Assembly (NCBI GenBank): GCA_025351385.1
Contig: JANXWA010000025.1
Location: forward strand, 1 to 64,000
Source of the DNA: Acidimicrobiales bacterium
GTDB lineage: Bacteria > Actinomycetota > Acidimicrobiia > Acidimicrobiales > RAAP-2
DNA length: 64,000 nucleotides
Direction: 5' to 3'
The translations under genes and the position numbers were made by a program. A model generated the notes under the pieces. It saw only the letters and a list, made by a program, of their open reading frames with translations. It was not told the DNA's origin and did not search any database. Shown in pieces: positions 33,672 to 42,614 of the stretch (its first letter is position 1; each line of letters opens with the position of its first letter).

Positions 33672-35594
33672 CTAACCGAGGGTGGTGGTGGTCGTGGTGG
33701 TACCAGAGGTGTCACAGATGGAGAGCGTCACCGTCGAGTTGTAGGGCGTCGTCGATCCGGGCTGAACGCTCTGGTCGACCACCTGGCCGGGCTGGCTCGT
33801 GATGCAGAGCGAAGGGTCGGCGATGGTGAAGGCCGCGACTAGGCCCTGTGACTTCAACACGTTGGTGGCCCCCGCCTGGAACCGTCCGAGGACGTTCGGC
33901 ATGTAGACGTTGCAGAAGCCCGACGAGGTGACGAGCTGCACTGAACTGCCGGCCTTCACCGATGAGCCGGCCGCGGGCACGGTTGCCAGGACCAGGCCCG
34001 ACTTGACGAGGTTCGAGCACTGCGAGCTCGTGATCGGGCTCAGCGTGAGGCTGTCCTGGCCGATCGTGGTCGCCGCTTGCAGCGTCGTATCACCGGAGAG
34101 GTCCGGCATCGGGAACGAGGCGGTCGCCGACAGCACCAGCAGGGTCACCGTGTCCTCGGTCTGGCCCTTCGCGAGGCCGACGGGCGTCTGGGAGATCACC
34201 GTGTTCGGCTGACCCCCGCCCGCCGGCGTGACGTCGGTGAAGTTGACCTTGTAGTTCAGATGGAGGTTCGACAGCAAGTTCTCGGCGTCGCTGATGGTCT
34301 TGCCCGTCAGGTCGGGGATCACGACCGCGACGGTGACCTTGCCCTTGCTCACCTTTATTGTGACGAGCTCGCCCTTGTGGATCTTCGCCCCGGCCACGGG
34401 ATTCGTCGACACCACCGAGTTGGACGGCGTGGGTGACGACACCGACGTGATCGAACCGATCACGAGACCGTCGGAGCGGAGCTGCGTAACGGCGGCCGAC
34501 ACCTGCTGGCCGGTGACGTCGGGCATCTGGGTCACCGCGGTCTTCGTGGTGAGGAAGTACGCGGCGGCGGCCCCGGCGAGCAGCACGACCACGACCGCGG
34601 CGATCACTCCCGGATGGCTGTTGCGACGGCGACGGATGTCAGTGCGCGGGCCGGTCATCAGCGGCACCGCCTGGGTGTGGTCGCCGTCAACGACCCGAGT
34701 GACCGCGCGAGTGGCGTCGGGGCCGAAGAAGGCGACGTCGTGGACCGCGGCGCGCACTGGCTGGCCCTCGGTGAATCGCAGCAGGTCGGCACGCAACTCG
34801 TCGGCCGACTGGTAGCGCTGCGACGGCGACTTCGCGAGCGCCTCCATGACGATGGCCTCGAGGTCGCCCGGTATCGAATCGTTGAACTGCGACGGCGGCG
34901 CGACGGTGCCGTGGACGTGCTGGCTCGACACCGCAACCGGCGAGTCGCCGATGAAGGGTGGGCGTCCCGCGATCATCTCGTAAAGCACGACACCGAGCGA
35001 GTACACGTCGCTGCGTCCGTCGACCGGCGCGCCCTCCGCTTGCTCGGGAGAGAAGTAGGTCGCCGTGCCCATCACCGAGCCCTCTTCGGCGAGGTGGTCC
35101 TCGCTCGCGACGGCCTGAGCGATGCCGAAGTCGGTCACCTTCACCTGGCCGTCACTCGTGATCAGAATGTTGCCGGGCTTCACGTCACGGTGCACTACGC
35201 CGTTGCGATGGGCGTAGCCCAGCGCCGCGGCAACCGGCGCGACCAACTGGGCCGAGCGCGATGCCGTCAGCGTCCGCGAACCGCGCAACAGCTCAGCGAG
35301 CGAAGTGCCGTCAATGAGCTCCATGACGATGAAGTACGTGCCTTCGTCCTCGCCCCAGTCAAAGACCGGCACGATGTTCGGGTGCGAGAGGTTCGCGGCG
35401 GCCTGGGCTTCGCGGCGGAATCGCTCGACGAACAAGGGGTCCGCGCTCAATTCGGGGTAAAGGATCTTCAGGGCCACGGGACGGTTCAAGAGCTGGTCCT
35501 GGGCGCGGTAGACCATGGCCATTCCACCCCGAGCGATCAGGTGCGTGACCTGATAGCGACCGGAATAGAGGCGTGGGTCGTTGACGGGCTCCAT
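33672..35594 (-). CDS. pknB: Serine/threonine protein kinase PknB with four PASTA domains
   Basis: A 640-residue membrane kinase. The kinase domain is at residues 14-275: glycine loop ARGGMAMVY, Lys43 in VALKIL, HRD 134-136, DFG 154-156 and an activation loop with GTATYFSPEQ. One transmembrane helix (about 329-347) leads to four extracellular PASTA repeats that sense peptidoglycan fragments. PASTA 3 and 4 contain cysteines that may form disulfides. The C-terminus is a short threonine tract. As last gene of the FHA-PstP-PBP cluster, it is expected to phosphorylate FHA and cell-wall proteins. Confidence 0.95.
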   Translation of the reverse strand: MEPVNDPRLYSGRYQVTHLIARGGMAMVYRAQDQLLNRPVALKILYPELSADPLFVERFRREAQAAANLSHPNIVPVFDWGEDEGTYFIVMELIDGTSLAELLRGSRTLTASRSAQLVAPVAAALGYAHRNGVVHRDVKPGNILITSDGQVKVTDFGIAQAVASEDHLAEEGSVMGTATYFSPEQAEGAPVDGRSDVYSLGVVLYEMIAGRPPFIGDSPVAVSSQHVHGTVAPPSQFNDSIPGDLEAIVMEALAKSPSQRYQSADELRADLLRFTEGQPVRAAVHDVAFFGPDATRAVTRVVDGDHTQAVPLMTGPRTDIRRRRNSHPGVIAAVVVVLLAGAAAAYFLTTKTAVTQMPDVTGQQVSAAVTQLRSDGLVIGSITSVSSPTPSNSVVSTNPVAGAKIHKGELVTIKVSKGKVTVAVVIPDLTGKTISDAENLLSNLHLNYKVNFTDVTPAGGGQPNTVISQTPVGLAKGQTEDTVTLLVLSATASFPMPDLSGDTTLQAATTIGQDSLTLSPITSSQCSNLVKSGLVLATVPAAGSSVKAGSSVQLVTSSGFCNVYMPNVLGRFQAGATNVLKSQGLVAAFTIADPSLCITSQPGQVVDQSVQPGSTTPYNSTVTLSICDTSGTTTTTTTLG

Positions 35595-35636
35595 ACCTTG
35601 CTCAGCCTACGCCCTGGCCATTGGCGATTCGGCTCG

Positions 35637-37139
35637 TCAACCCGAGCATGTCGTCGGCGTCCCGAATGCGCGCTGGCCCGACTGCAGCGCGAGCGCCGCC
35701 TCGACCATGCACTTGGCAACCGGTCCCGCGGTGGTGGCGCCCTCCTGGCTGATGGGTTGGAACGGCAGCACGACGGCGACCGCGATCGTCGGCGCGTTTG
35801 CCGGAGCGAAAGCGATCACCCAGTCGTCGGTGTTCTTCGCCGCGTTGCCGACCTGGGCGGTGCCGGTCTTGCCGGCCACGTTGTCGGCCGCCGGGAAGCC
35901 GACACCCGACAGCGTGCCGAACTTGACGACATTCACCATCAGCGGCACGATTTGGAGGTCCTGGCTCGGCGTCAACGGCGTCAGCCATACTTTGGGCGCG
36001 TAGCGCTTGACGATCGAGCCGTCCGGCGCAGTCACGTGGTCGAGCAGGTGCGGGGTCATCATGACCCCGGCGTTGGCGACGGCGGCGGCCACGAGGGCGT
36101 TCTGGAGCGCCGACGTGCGCACATTCTTCTGTCCGATCGCCGAGTACGCCAAGCCCGGCTTGTCAAACGTGAAGGACGACGCCGACGGGAAGTTGCTGGG
36201 CACCACGCCCGGCAGGTCGAGCGGTGGGACCTGGTTGTAACCGAACGCGTCCGCCGTCGACGACATCAGGTCGCCTCCGAGGTCGAGGCCGAGCAGGGCG
36301 TAACCCGTGTCACACGACGGCGGCAGCATCTGGGAAATGGTGCCACCACAACGGCCGAAGCCGAAGTTGGAAAGCGTCTTGTTGGTGTCAGGGAGCTTGG
36401 TCGTCACCAGATTGGGGTACGACTTCGTCCAGAGGTCCGGTCGCCCTAGGACGGCCGCGGCGGTCGTGACCACCTTGAAGCTCGAGCCCGGCGGGAAGGT
36501 CTGCTGGGTCGCGACCAGTCCGAGTGGCGGGAATCCGTGGACGTTCTGCTTGTTGTCGAGTCTCCACGCCACCTTGGCGACCGCGAAGGAGGGCGACGTC
36601 AGTGGCACAGGATTGAAGGTGGGATTCGAGTACATGGCGAGCACGGCCCCCGACCGGGGGTCGAGAACCACGACAGCACCGTCCTGTCCCGCCAGCGCCG
36701 CCCGGGCCACCCGCTGCAGATCGGGCTCGATCGTCAAGGTGATGCTGTCGGCCGCGCTCGTGGGAGCGAGGAGCTGGGCGAAACTCTGCGGGGCCTGGGG
36801 GTGGGCCGACAGGTAATTGCCGTACTGCGCCTCCAGCGCCCAGTCGCCGTACGAGGGTCCCGAGAATCCGACGACGCCCGACGTCAGCGAGCCGAGCGGG
36901 TACTGACGTCGATAGGGGTTCGTCCCGCTCGTCTGGGCGACCGACTGAGCGAGGATCGTGCCGTCGGCAGCGACGATCTCACCCCGTGGGAACTGGACTG
37001 ACGCGTTGCTCACTCGAGGGTTTTGGGGGCTTGCGTTCAGTGAGGGGGCACGAAAGAACTGGATCGACGCGGCCTGCACGGCGACCACCGCGAAGAGCAG
37101 GAGGATGAGGGTGGCGAGGATGCTGAGCCGTCGCGACAC
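35637..37139 (-). CDS. pbpA: PbpA-type class B penicillin-binding protein
   Basis: A 500-residue transpeptidase with one N-terminal membrane helix (residues 6-26). The catalytic SxxK is at 219-222 (PPGSSFKV) and KTG at 424-426 (VAGKTGTAQ). The second motif reads SCD (275-277) instead of the common SxN, as in PBP2-type enzymes. It crosslinks septal or elongation peptidoglycan. Only 3 nt separate it from pstP upstream. In most actinobacteria rodA stands between these two genes and pknA follows pbpA; neither is here. ATG start. Confidence 0.93.
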   Translation of the reverse strand: MSRRLSILATLILLLFAVVAVQAASIQFFRAPSLNASPQNPRVSNASVQFPRGEIVAADGTILAQSVAQTSGTNPYRRQYPLGSLTSGVVGFSGPSYGDWALEAQYGNYLSAHPQAPQSFAQLLAPTSAADSITLTIEPDLQRVARAALAGQDGAVVVLDPRSGAVLAMYSNPTFNPVPLTSPSFAVAKVAWRLDNKQNVHGFPPLGLVATQQTFPPGSSFKVVTTAAAVLGRPDLWTKSYPNLVTTKLPDTNKTLSNFGFGRCGGTISQMLPPSCDTGYALLGLDLGGDLMSSTADAFGYNQVPPLDLPGVVPSNFPSASSFTFDKPGLAYSAIGQKNVRTSALQNALVAAAVANAGVMMTPHLLDHVTAPDGSIVKRYAPKVWLTPLTPSQDLQIVPLMVNVVKFGTLSGVGFPAADNVAGKTGTAQVGNAAKNTDDWVIAFAPANAPTIAVAVVLPFQPISQEGATTAGPVAKCMVEAALALQSGQRAFGTPTTCSG

Positions 37140-37142
37140 TGG

Positions 37143-38372
37143 TTAGCCCCCTTTCGCGGTCGTGGTCGTCACACGCACCGTCGTGGTCGAGTGAGTCGGC
37201 GTCGTGGTCGTCGTGGTCCCGGTGCCCGTTCTGCACGAATGGTAGTGACAGTACTGACTGTGGATGTAGTCGGCCCAGTGAAGTGCGGCTTCGAGCGACG
37301 GCTCGCTGATCGTCGCCGCCAACGCCTGTTGATCGGCCGCGCGCAGCTGGGACGCCTGGTAGGGCGTGTCGGAGATCTTGACCGGCTTGTACCAGAGGAC
37401 CCCGCTCGGCTGGCCTTGGTAGACGGCGATGGTTCCGGCGTCGCTCCCCAGGTAGAAGCTGGAGTACGCGTACCAGTGCACGACCACGAAGAAGCCCACG
37501 ACGACGCTCGCCAAGAGCGCCAGCGCGGCCCAGACCCGCCACGTCAGTCGCTTCGCTCGGCGAAGACGCGATGCCGCCACGTTGGGTCTCAGCGCTACGG
37601 GGGGCGGATTGGAGGTGACCGTTCGCTTGATCGGCGCCGCCGCGACCTGCACCTCGTCGAACTCCAGCAGGACCGCCGAGATGTTGTCGCGGCCACCGGC
37701 CTCACGGGCCGACTCCATCAGTTGTGCGACCGACTCCTCGAGCGTGAAGGGGACGCTGGAGAGGCGCGCCAGCGTGTCGTTGTCAAGCTCGTTCGAGAGC
37801 CCGTCACTGCAGAGCAGGATCCGGTCGCCCGGCTCGGCACTGAGCGAGATGACGTCGATGGCGATCGTGTCCTCGACGCCCACCCCACGCGTCAGCTGGT
37901 GACGACGGGGATGGACCGCCGCCTCCTCGGAGGTCAGCCGACCCATTCGAACCCACTCCTCGGCGACGCTGTGATCATCACTCAACTGGCGCAGTGCGCC
38001 GTCGCGCAGTTGGTAGGCGCGCGAGTCACCCACGTGGAAGAGCGTCGGCGAGGTGACACCGTCGCCGTCCGACGTGAGCCCGACCGCGATCACCGTCGTC
38101 CCCATGCCGAAGTGTGCCGGGTCCTCGCGGGCATTCTTCAAGACGGCGAGGTTGGCGGCGTTGATCGCGTTATAGAGGCCCTCGACCGTCGGGCGCACCT
38201 CGAAACCGTCACGGACCAAATCAATGGTCATGGCCGAGGCCACCTCACCGGCCGCGTGGCCCCCCATGCCGTCCGCCACCATCGCCAGGCGGTCGTCGAC
38301 GTAGATTGCGTCCTGATTCGATTGGCGCACCAGTCCGGTATCGGTTGCTGCGGCGTAACGCCAACGCGTCAA
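37143..38372 (-). CDS. pstP: PP2C-family protein phosphatase PstP
   Basis: A 409-residue membrane phosphatase that reverses PknB signalling. The PP2C motifs are in order: DTGLVRQSNQDA, VADGMGGHAAGEVAS, HVGDSRAYQL, LLCSDGLSNEL and GGRDNISAVLLE (metal-binding Asp residues present). One transmembrane helix (LALLASVVVGFFVVVHW, about residue 285) leads to an extracellular domain with a C-terminal threonine-rich tail. The start is TTG at 38372 (TTGA overlap with fhaB), supported by the family N-terminus RWRYAAATDTGLVR. Confidence 0.93.
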   Translation of the reverse strand: MTRWRYAAATDTGLVRQSNQDAIYVDDRLAMVADGMGGHAAGEVASAMTIDLVRDGFEVRPTVEGLYNAINAANLAVLKNAREDPAHFGMGTTVIAVGLTSDGDGVTSPTLFHVGDSRAYQLRDGALRQLSDDHSVAEEWVRMGRLTSEEAAVHPRRHQLTRGVGVEDTIAIDVISLSAEPGDRILLCSDGLSNELDNDTLARLSSVPFTLEESVAQLMESAREAGGRDNISAVLLEFDEVQVAAAPIKRTVTSNPPPVALRPNVAASRLRRAKRLTWRVWAALALLASVVVGFFVVVHWYAYSSFYLGSDAGTIAVYQGQPSGVLWYKPVKISDTPYQASQLRAADQQALAATISEPSLEAALHWADYIHSQYCHYHSCRTGTGTTTTTTPTHSTTTVRVTTTTAKGG

Positions 38373-38824
38373 CGAACCACCTCGAACAAGATGCCGCCCA
38401 CCTGGACGATGTCGCCCCGCTCAAGGTGGACACGCCCGTCGACAAGCTCCTGGTTCACGTACGTGCCGTTGGTCGAGCCGAGGTCTTCGATGGAGAGGTC
38501 GCCACTGTCGTTGGCCACCCTCGCGTGGCGCGAAGAAAGATAGGTGTCTGAGATGCTGAGATCACAGTCAGGACTGCGTCCGATGACCACCGCGCGGTCG
38601 ACGTCGATCCGCTCCCCCGTCCGGTCGAGCGGCTCGATGAACTCGAGCGAAAGCGAACCGCCAGTGCGCCGACGGCGACCTCTCGCGACCTCCTCGACCG
38701 GGCTCGCCTGCACCGACGCGACCCGGAGCACACGGGCGAAGAAGAGAACGGCGATCACCATCACCAGCACTTGGAGCGGGCGAACGACCGCCGCGTAGGT
38801 TGACGACGCGGCGAGAAGGCTCAA
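38369..38824 (-). CDS. fhaB: FHA-domain protein FhaB (FipA)
   Basis: A 151-residue protein with one N-terminal membrane helix (VLVMVIAVLFFARVL) and a C-terminal FHA domain (VVIGRSPDCDLSISD, SSRHARV, DLGSTNGTYVN) that binds phosphothreonine. In mycobacteria this protein links PknA/PknB signalling to FtsZ and septal growth. Coupled to both neighbours by 4-nt overlaps. Confidence 0.93.
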   Translation of the reverse strand: MSLLAASSTYAAVVRPLQVLVMVIAVLFFARVLRVASVQASPVEEVARGRRRRTGGSLSLEFIEPLDRTGERIDVDRAVVIGRSPDCDLSISDTYLSSRHARVANDSGDLSIEDLGSTNGTYVNQELVDGRVHLERGDIVQVGGILFEVVR

Positions 38825-39468
38825 GCGAGCTCAATCCGCATGTGGAGCGTGCCAATGGTGACGTCGTCACGCGGGGACAACGAGACGGCGCTGATGCGAT
38901 GGCCGTTCACGTACGTTCCATTGGTCGACTGCAAGTCTCGGATGGCCACACCTTCGTTCGTTCGCCACAGCTCGGCGTGGCGCCTCGAGACGTTGCTGTC
39001 GTTGATCACAAAGTCCACCTCGGGACTGCGTCCAATGACCAGGGCGTGCTCGCCCACCGCGAACGTGCGCCCGTCACTCACCAGCAGGCGCGGCTGACTC
39101 TCGCCGCCCTGGAACTCAGTCTTCACTTCGAGGTCGCCGGCCTTCAAGTCATCGTCGATGAATATCTCGACGGCGACTGGTCCCACGAAGCTGTAGCCCT
39201 CGCTGACCGCGTGTTGGCGAACGGTCTCCTCCAACTCGGTGACCAGGGCCTTCTGGAAGCCATCGAAGCGAGCCGCGTCGGTGGGCCCCAGCCAAACTCG
39301 TACCTGATTGGCCGAGATCGGGCCCTGTTTCGAGAGCCGACGCGTCAGGTCGATCTCGCGAACGATCCTGGTGCCAATCTCGATTGGTTGCAGGGCGCTC
39401 TTGAACGGGCGCGAGAACGTCTTCTCGAAGATCCGCTCCAGGCGGTTTTCCACACTCTTGAGAACCAT
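38821..39468 (-). CDS. fhaA: FHA-domain protein FhaA (DUF3662 + FHA)
   Basis: A 215-residue cytoplasmic adaptor. Residues 1-120 form the DUF3662 domain (SVENRLERIFEKTFSRPFKS, IVREIDL). Residues about 130-215 form an FHA domain (LVIGRSPEVDFVINDSNVSR, DLQSTNGTYVNG). FhaA proteins bind phosphorylated MviN or kinases and restrain peptidoglycan synthesis. The ATG at 39468 is the family start. The open frame extends to 39642, but that part runs over tRNA-Leu and is not coding. First gene of the cluster. Confidence 0.93.
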   Translation of the reverse strand: MVLKSVENRLERIFEKTFSRPFKSALQPIEIGTRIVREIDLTRRLSKQGPISANQVRVWLGPTDAARFDGFQKALVTELEETVRQHAVSEGYSFVGPVAVEIFIDDDLKAGDLEVKTEFQGGESQPRLLVSDGRTFAVGEHALVIGRSPEVDFVINDSNVSRRHAELWRTNEGVAIRDLQSTNGTYVNGHRISAVSLSPRDDVTIGTLHMRIELA

Positions 39469-39554
39469 GACAATCTCAACTGTATAGGTGGGCGAACGTG
39501 ACGACATAGGCAAATAGGGACGCCGAAGGATTGGACTAATGTTGCAAGGTCTCA

Positions 39555-39641
39555 GGGCGAGTGGCGAAATTGGCAGACGCGCAGGCTTCAGGTGCCTGTA
39601 TTCGAAAGGATGTGGGGGTTCAAGTCCCCCCTCGCCCACCA
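39555..39641 (+). tRNA. tRNA-Leu (anticodon CAG)
   Basis: A class II tRNA with a long variable arm. The acceptor arms GGGCGAG and CTCGCCC pair perfectly, the anticodon stem CAGGC/GCCTG encloses TTCAGGT (anticodon CAG), and the T-loop is GTTCAAG. CCA is encoded (39639-39641). It diverges from fhaA. Confidence 0.96.
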
Positions 39642-39712
39642 CTGTGATCTAACACAATTGCTGGGACAAACGAACCCTCAGACGTATACGACACCCCCGT
39701 TGCACCCTCCTC

Positions 39713-40495
39713 CTACGGAGTGAGGATCCTTCGGAAGCGCTGAGAGGCGATCCGAAGCCCGACCAGAGCGATTGCCACGAGGTACCCGGCGCGGATCACC
39801 ATCATCCAATCGAACTGTCCGAGGGAAAAGCCCCGAAGAAGCGATGCCGACTGGTACAAGGGGGAGAACGAGACGATCGCGCCGAGCCAGCGGGGGTACA
39901 GGGAGATCGGGAAGAAGGTCGCCGAGAACAAGAAGAGCGGCAGTTGAACCAGGGTCACGAGGTCGAAGTCTTGCCACGACCGGACGTACGTGCACGCAGC
40001 GAGCCCGATGCAGCTGAAGGCGAGACTCGTGAGTATTGCGCCAGGCCAGCACAGCACCACCCACCAACTGCCGGCGTCGCCGAGAAGCGCCATGCAGGCA
40101 ATGAATGACGCCCCGTACACGGTGGCGCGCGCGAGGGCCCACCAGACCTCGCCCAGGGCCACGTCCGTCACCTCGAGGGGCGTGGAGAGCAGCGCGTCAT
40201 AGGTGTGCGAGATCTTCAGCTTGAAGAAGGTATTGAAGACCGTGTCGATCATGGCCCCGTTCATCGCGGAGGTCGCCAGCATCCCCGGAGCCACGAACGT
40301 GGCGTAGCTGACGACCCGTCCGTGCACGTGCAGGTCGCCCACCAGATGGTTGAGTCCAATGCCGATGGAGAGCAGGTAGAAGAGCGGCTCGAAGAAGCCC
40401 GAGACCAGCATCAGCCACTGCGAGCGATAGACGAGGGCGTTTCGTTCGAGGATCCGCAGCGAACGTCGCGTGCCGAAGAGAGCAAGCCTCGTCAT
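39713..40495 (-). CDS. ABC-2 type permease (second of two)
   Basis: A 260-residue membrane protein with about six helices, similar to NodJ/DrrB-type exporters (GFFEPLFYLLSIGIGLNHLVG, LVQLPLFLFSATFFPISLYP). Its start overlaps the other permease's stop by one base. Together with the ATPase it forms a heterodimeric exporter. The cargo (a lipid, glycan or drug) cannot be inferred. Confidence 0.85.
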   Translation of the reverse strand: MTRLALFGTRRSLRILERNALVYRSQWLMLVSGFFEPLFYLLSIGIGLNHLVGDLHVHGRVVSYATFVAPGMLATSAMNGAMIDTVFNTFFKLKISHTYDALLSTPLEVTDVALGEVWWALARATVYGASFIACMALLGDAGSWWVVLCWPGAILTSLAFSCIGLAACTYVRSWQDFDLVTLVQLPLFLFSATFFPISLYPRWLGAIVSFSPLYQSASLLRGFSLGQFDWMMVIRAGYLVAIALVGLRIASQRFRRILTP

Positions 40496-41292
40496 CAGTC
40501 CGTCAATCGCCGACGCAGTGTGCGCCGGCCCCAGAGGACTCCACTGGCGGCCATCGCGACGAGAACCGCGATGTGGGCCAGTTGCGGTCCGAGCGACCCG
40601 GTGCCGTAGGCCGCCGCGCGCACCAGCGCGACACCGTGGTACAGCGGGAAGAGCTGGACGACCGGGCGCAGGGCACCCGGGTACGCCGAGACCGGGTAGA
40701 ACGTCGCCGAGAACAGGAACATCGGAACGAAGGCGAAGCGATAGAGCGTCGCGAATGATGCGTCAGATTCGGCGGCCGAGGCGTAGGCGACCAGGGGCGC
40801 CGAGAAGGCGACTGTGATGAGCGTGCCGATGAATGGGAGGGTGAGACACCACCAGGACTGGATCGCGCCGAAGCAGGCGATGATGAGGGTGTACGCGATC
40901 GCCGTGAAGAACGCCCGTGTCGCCAGCCACGCCAACTTCCCAACGAGGATGTCCTCAGGCTCCAGGGGCGTTGCCGCAGCGGCGTGATAGGTGCGGATCC
41001 ACTTGACCGACGCGAGGACCGGCCAGAGCGACTCGCTCTCGCCCAGCTGCATCGTCGTCGTTGCGAGAAGGCTGGGCGCGATGAAGTGCAAGTAGGTTTG
41101 GCCCTCGACCAGACCAGTATGGGCTCCGACGAGGTGGCCGACACCGACGCCGAGCGAGGCGAGAAACATGAAGGGGAAGAGGATGGAGGCAACGACCGAG
41201 GCGCGCCACGTCTGGGCGTAGAACGTGGCGTGGTACCACCAGCTGCGAAGCCACCGGGCCGAGCTGAGCTGCGAGCGGGTCGTGGGGGCCAC
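40495..41292 (-). CDS. ABC-2 type permease (first of two)
   Basis: A 265-residue membrane protein, a paralogue of the next gene. It shares the pattern SILFPFMFLASLGVGVGHLVG and VPMFLFSATFYPVSAYP. It lies 2 nt after the ATPase gene. Two unequal permeases with one ATPase indicate an obligate heterodimer. Confidence 0.85.
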   Translation of the reverse strand: MAPTTRSQLSSARWLRSWWYHATFYAQTWRASVVASILFPFMFLASLGVGVGHLVGAHTGLVEGQTYLHFIAPSLLATTTMQLGESESLWPVLASVKWIRTYHAAAATPLEPEDILVGKLAWLATRAFFTAIAYTLIIACFGAIQSWWCLTLPFIGTLITVAFSAPLVAYASAAESDASFATLYRFAFVPMFLFSATFYPVSAYPGALRPVVQLFPLYHGVALVRAAAYGTGSLGPQLAHIAVLVAMAASGVLWGRRTLRRRLTD

Positions 41293-41294
41293 GG

Positions 41295-42224
41295 TCAGTC
41301 CGTCAACGTCCGACCGGTGAGGTGCAAGAAGACGTCTTCGAGCGAGCTGCGGCGCACCAAGGCGCTGGAGGGCGTGATCCCGGCCGCGTGGATCTCCATC
41401 AATGTCTCGTCGCCCTCGTTGACGTAGAGCAGCACCCGATCGGGCAGAACCTCCACGCGTTCGGCGAAGGGCGAGAGCCGACTGTGGAACTCCTCGTGAT
41501 CATCGGTGCTGAATCGCAACTCGACGACCTCTCGCGTGGAGTAGCGCTCGATGAGGGTTCGCGGGGCTCCCTCGGCGACGATGGTGCCCCGATCCATGAC
41601 CACCAGTCGGTCACACAGTTGTTCGGCCTCGTCCATGTAGTGCGTGGTGATGATGAGCGTGACCCCTTCTCGCTTCAGACGATAGAGGCGGTCCCAGAGC
41701 AAGTGGCGTGCTTGGGGGTCGAGGCCGGTGGTCGGTTCGTCGAGGATCAGGATCTCGGGTTGGTTGATCAGCCCCCGGGCGATCGTCAGCCGGCGCTTCA
41801 TTCCCCCGGAGAGGTTGTCGACCTTGTCGTCGGCACGCTCGGTGAGCTGGGCGAAGTCCAGCAACTCGTCGACGCGCTCGCGCACGACCCGGCGCGGCAG
41901 GTCGAAGTACCTCCCGAACATCTCCAGATTGAGCCGGACGGACAACTCGAGCTCCAGGGAGTCCTCCTGGGCCACGACGCCGAGACGACGACGGATATCT
42001 GGTCCGTCGGTGCGTGGATCGAGGCCGAAGATGGTGATCGTGCCCTCCGTGGGCTGCGACACAGCCGACATCATCCTCATAGTGCTGGTCTTGCCCGCCC
42101 CGTTCGGCCCGAGGAACCCGAAGCTCTCACCTCGGTCGATGGCGACGTCGATGCCCTTCACCGCCTCGAAGGAGCCGAATCGCTTCACGAGGTGACGGGC
42201 CTCGACCACGCGTTCGGCCGTCAT
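41295..42224 (-). CDS. ABC exporter ATP-binding protein (NodI/DrrA-like)
   Basis: A 309-residue ATPase with Walker A GPNGAGKTST, signature LSGGMKRRLTIARGL, Walker B ILILDEPTTGLDP and H-loop TTHYMDEAEQ. A C-terminal regulatory domain of about 80 residues follows, as in NodI and DrrA. It is the first gene of a three-gene minus-strand operon with two permeases. Confidence 0.9.
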   Translation of the reverse strand: MTAERVVEARHLVKRFGSFEAVKGIDVAIDRGESFGFLGPNGAGKTSTMRMMSAVSQPTEGTITIFGLDPRTDGPDIRRRLGVVAQEDSLELELSVRLNLEMFGRYFDLPRRVVRERVDELLDFAQLTERADDKVDNLSGGMKRRLTIARGLINQPEILILDEPTTGLDPQARHLLWDRLYRLKREGVTLIITTHYMDEAEQLCDRLVVMDRGTIVAEGAPRTLIERYSTREVVELRFSTDDHEEFHSRLSPFAERVEVLPDRVLLYVNEGDETLMEIHAAGITPSSALVRRSSLEDVFLHLTGRTLTD

Positions 42225-42614
42225 GATCCACCCGAGCGACCAAGAATCGCGCGCCCGACCGCCTTCGAATTCGACGTCATCAACACCACAAGCGTCTACC
42301 TCTTCCCTCGATGGCCGAATTGATCACGCGAACGACTCACAGCAATGGCGAACGCCGCACACCGTTACCTCCGGGATGTCGTGTTCGTGAAGTGTGCAGT
42401 GCGCGACTGCAGGAAAGTACATCGTACCGGGATGCGCGCCTCTCGGCCTGCCGACCGGTGTCGATACTTCTGAGCAGTCCTTGCCAGAATCAGGGTTCGA
42501 GAAATCATTTGAACGACGCTCATCGTCACAAGACTCTTCACCCCAACGAGACGTCCGCAGTTCCGGGTGCGTGGTCTCACCCAATCTCCCCGAACCTCTA
42601 GGAGGAGTTCCGCT
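42225..42614. other. Intergenic region, no gene recognised
   Basis: 390 bp between the ABC operon and the damaged aquaporin gene. Small open frames exist on both strands, but none has recognisable domains. The composition is somewhat less GC-rich than the flanks. It presumably carries the promoter for the ABC operon. Confidence 0.5.

Noticed and set aside
34614-36449. 611-codon open frame on the plus strand opposite pknB/pbpA
   Set aside because: It is an Arg/His-rich antisense shadow with no domains; the minus-strand kinase and PBP have complete motifs.
39469-39642. N-terminal extension of fhaA
   Set aside because: It would translate the tRNA-Leu gene; the DUF3662 domain begins at 39468.
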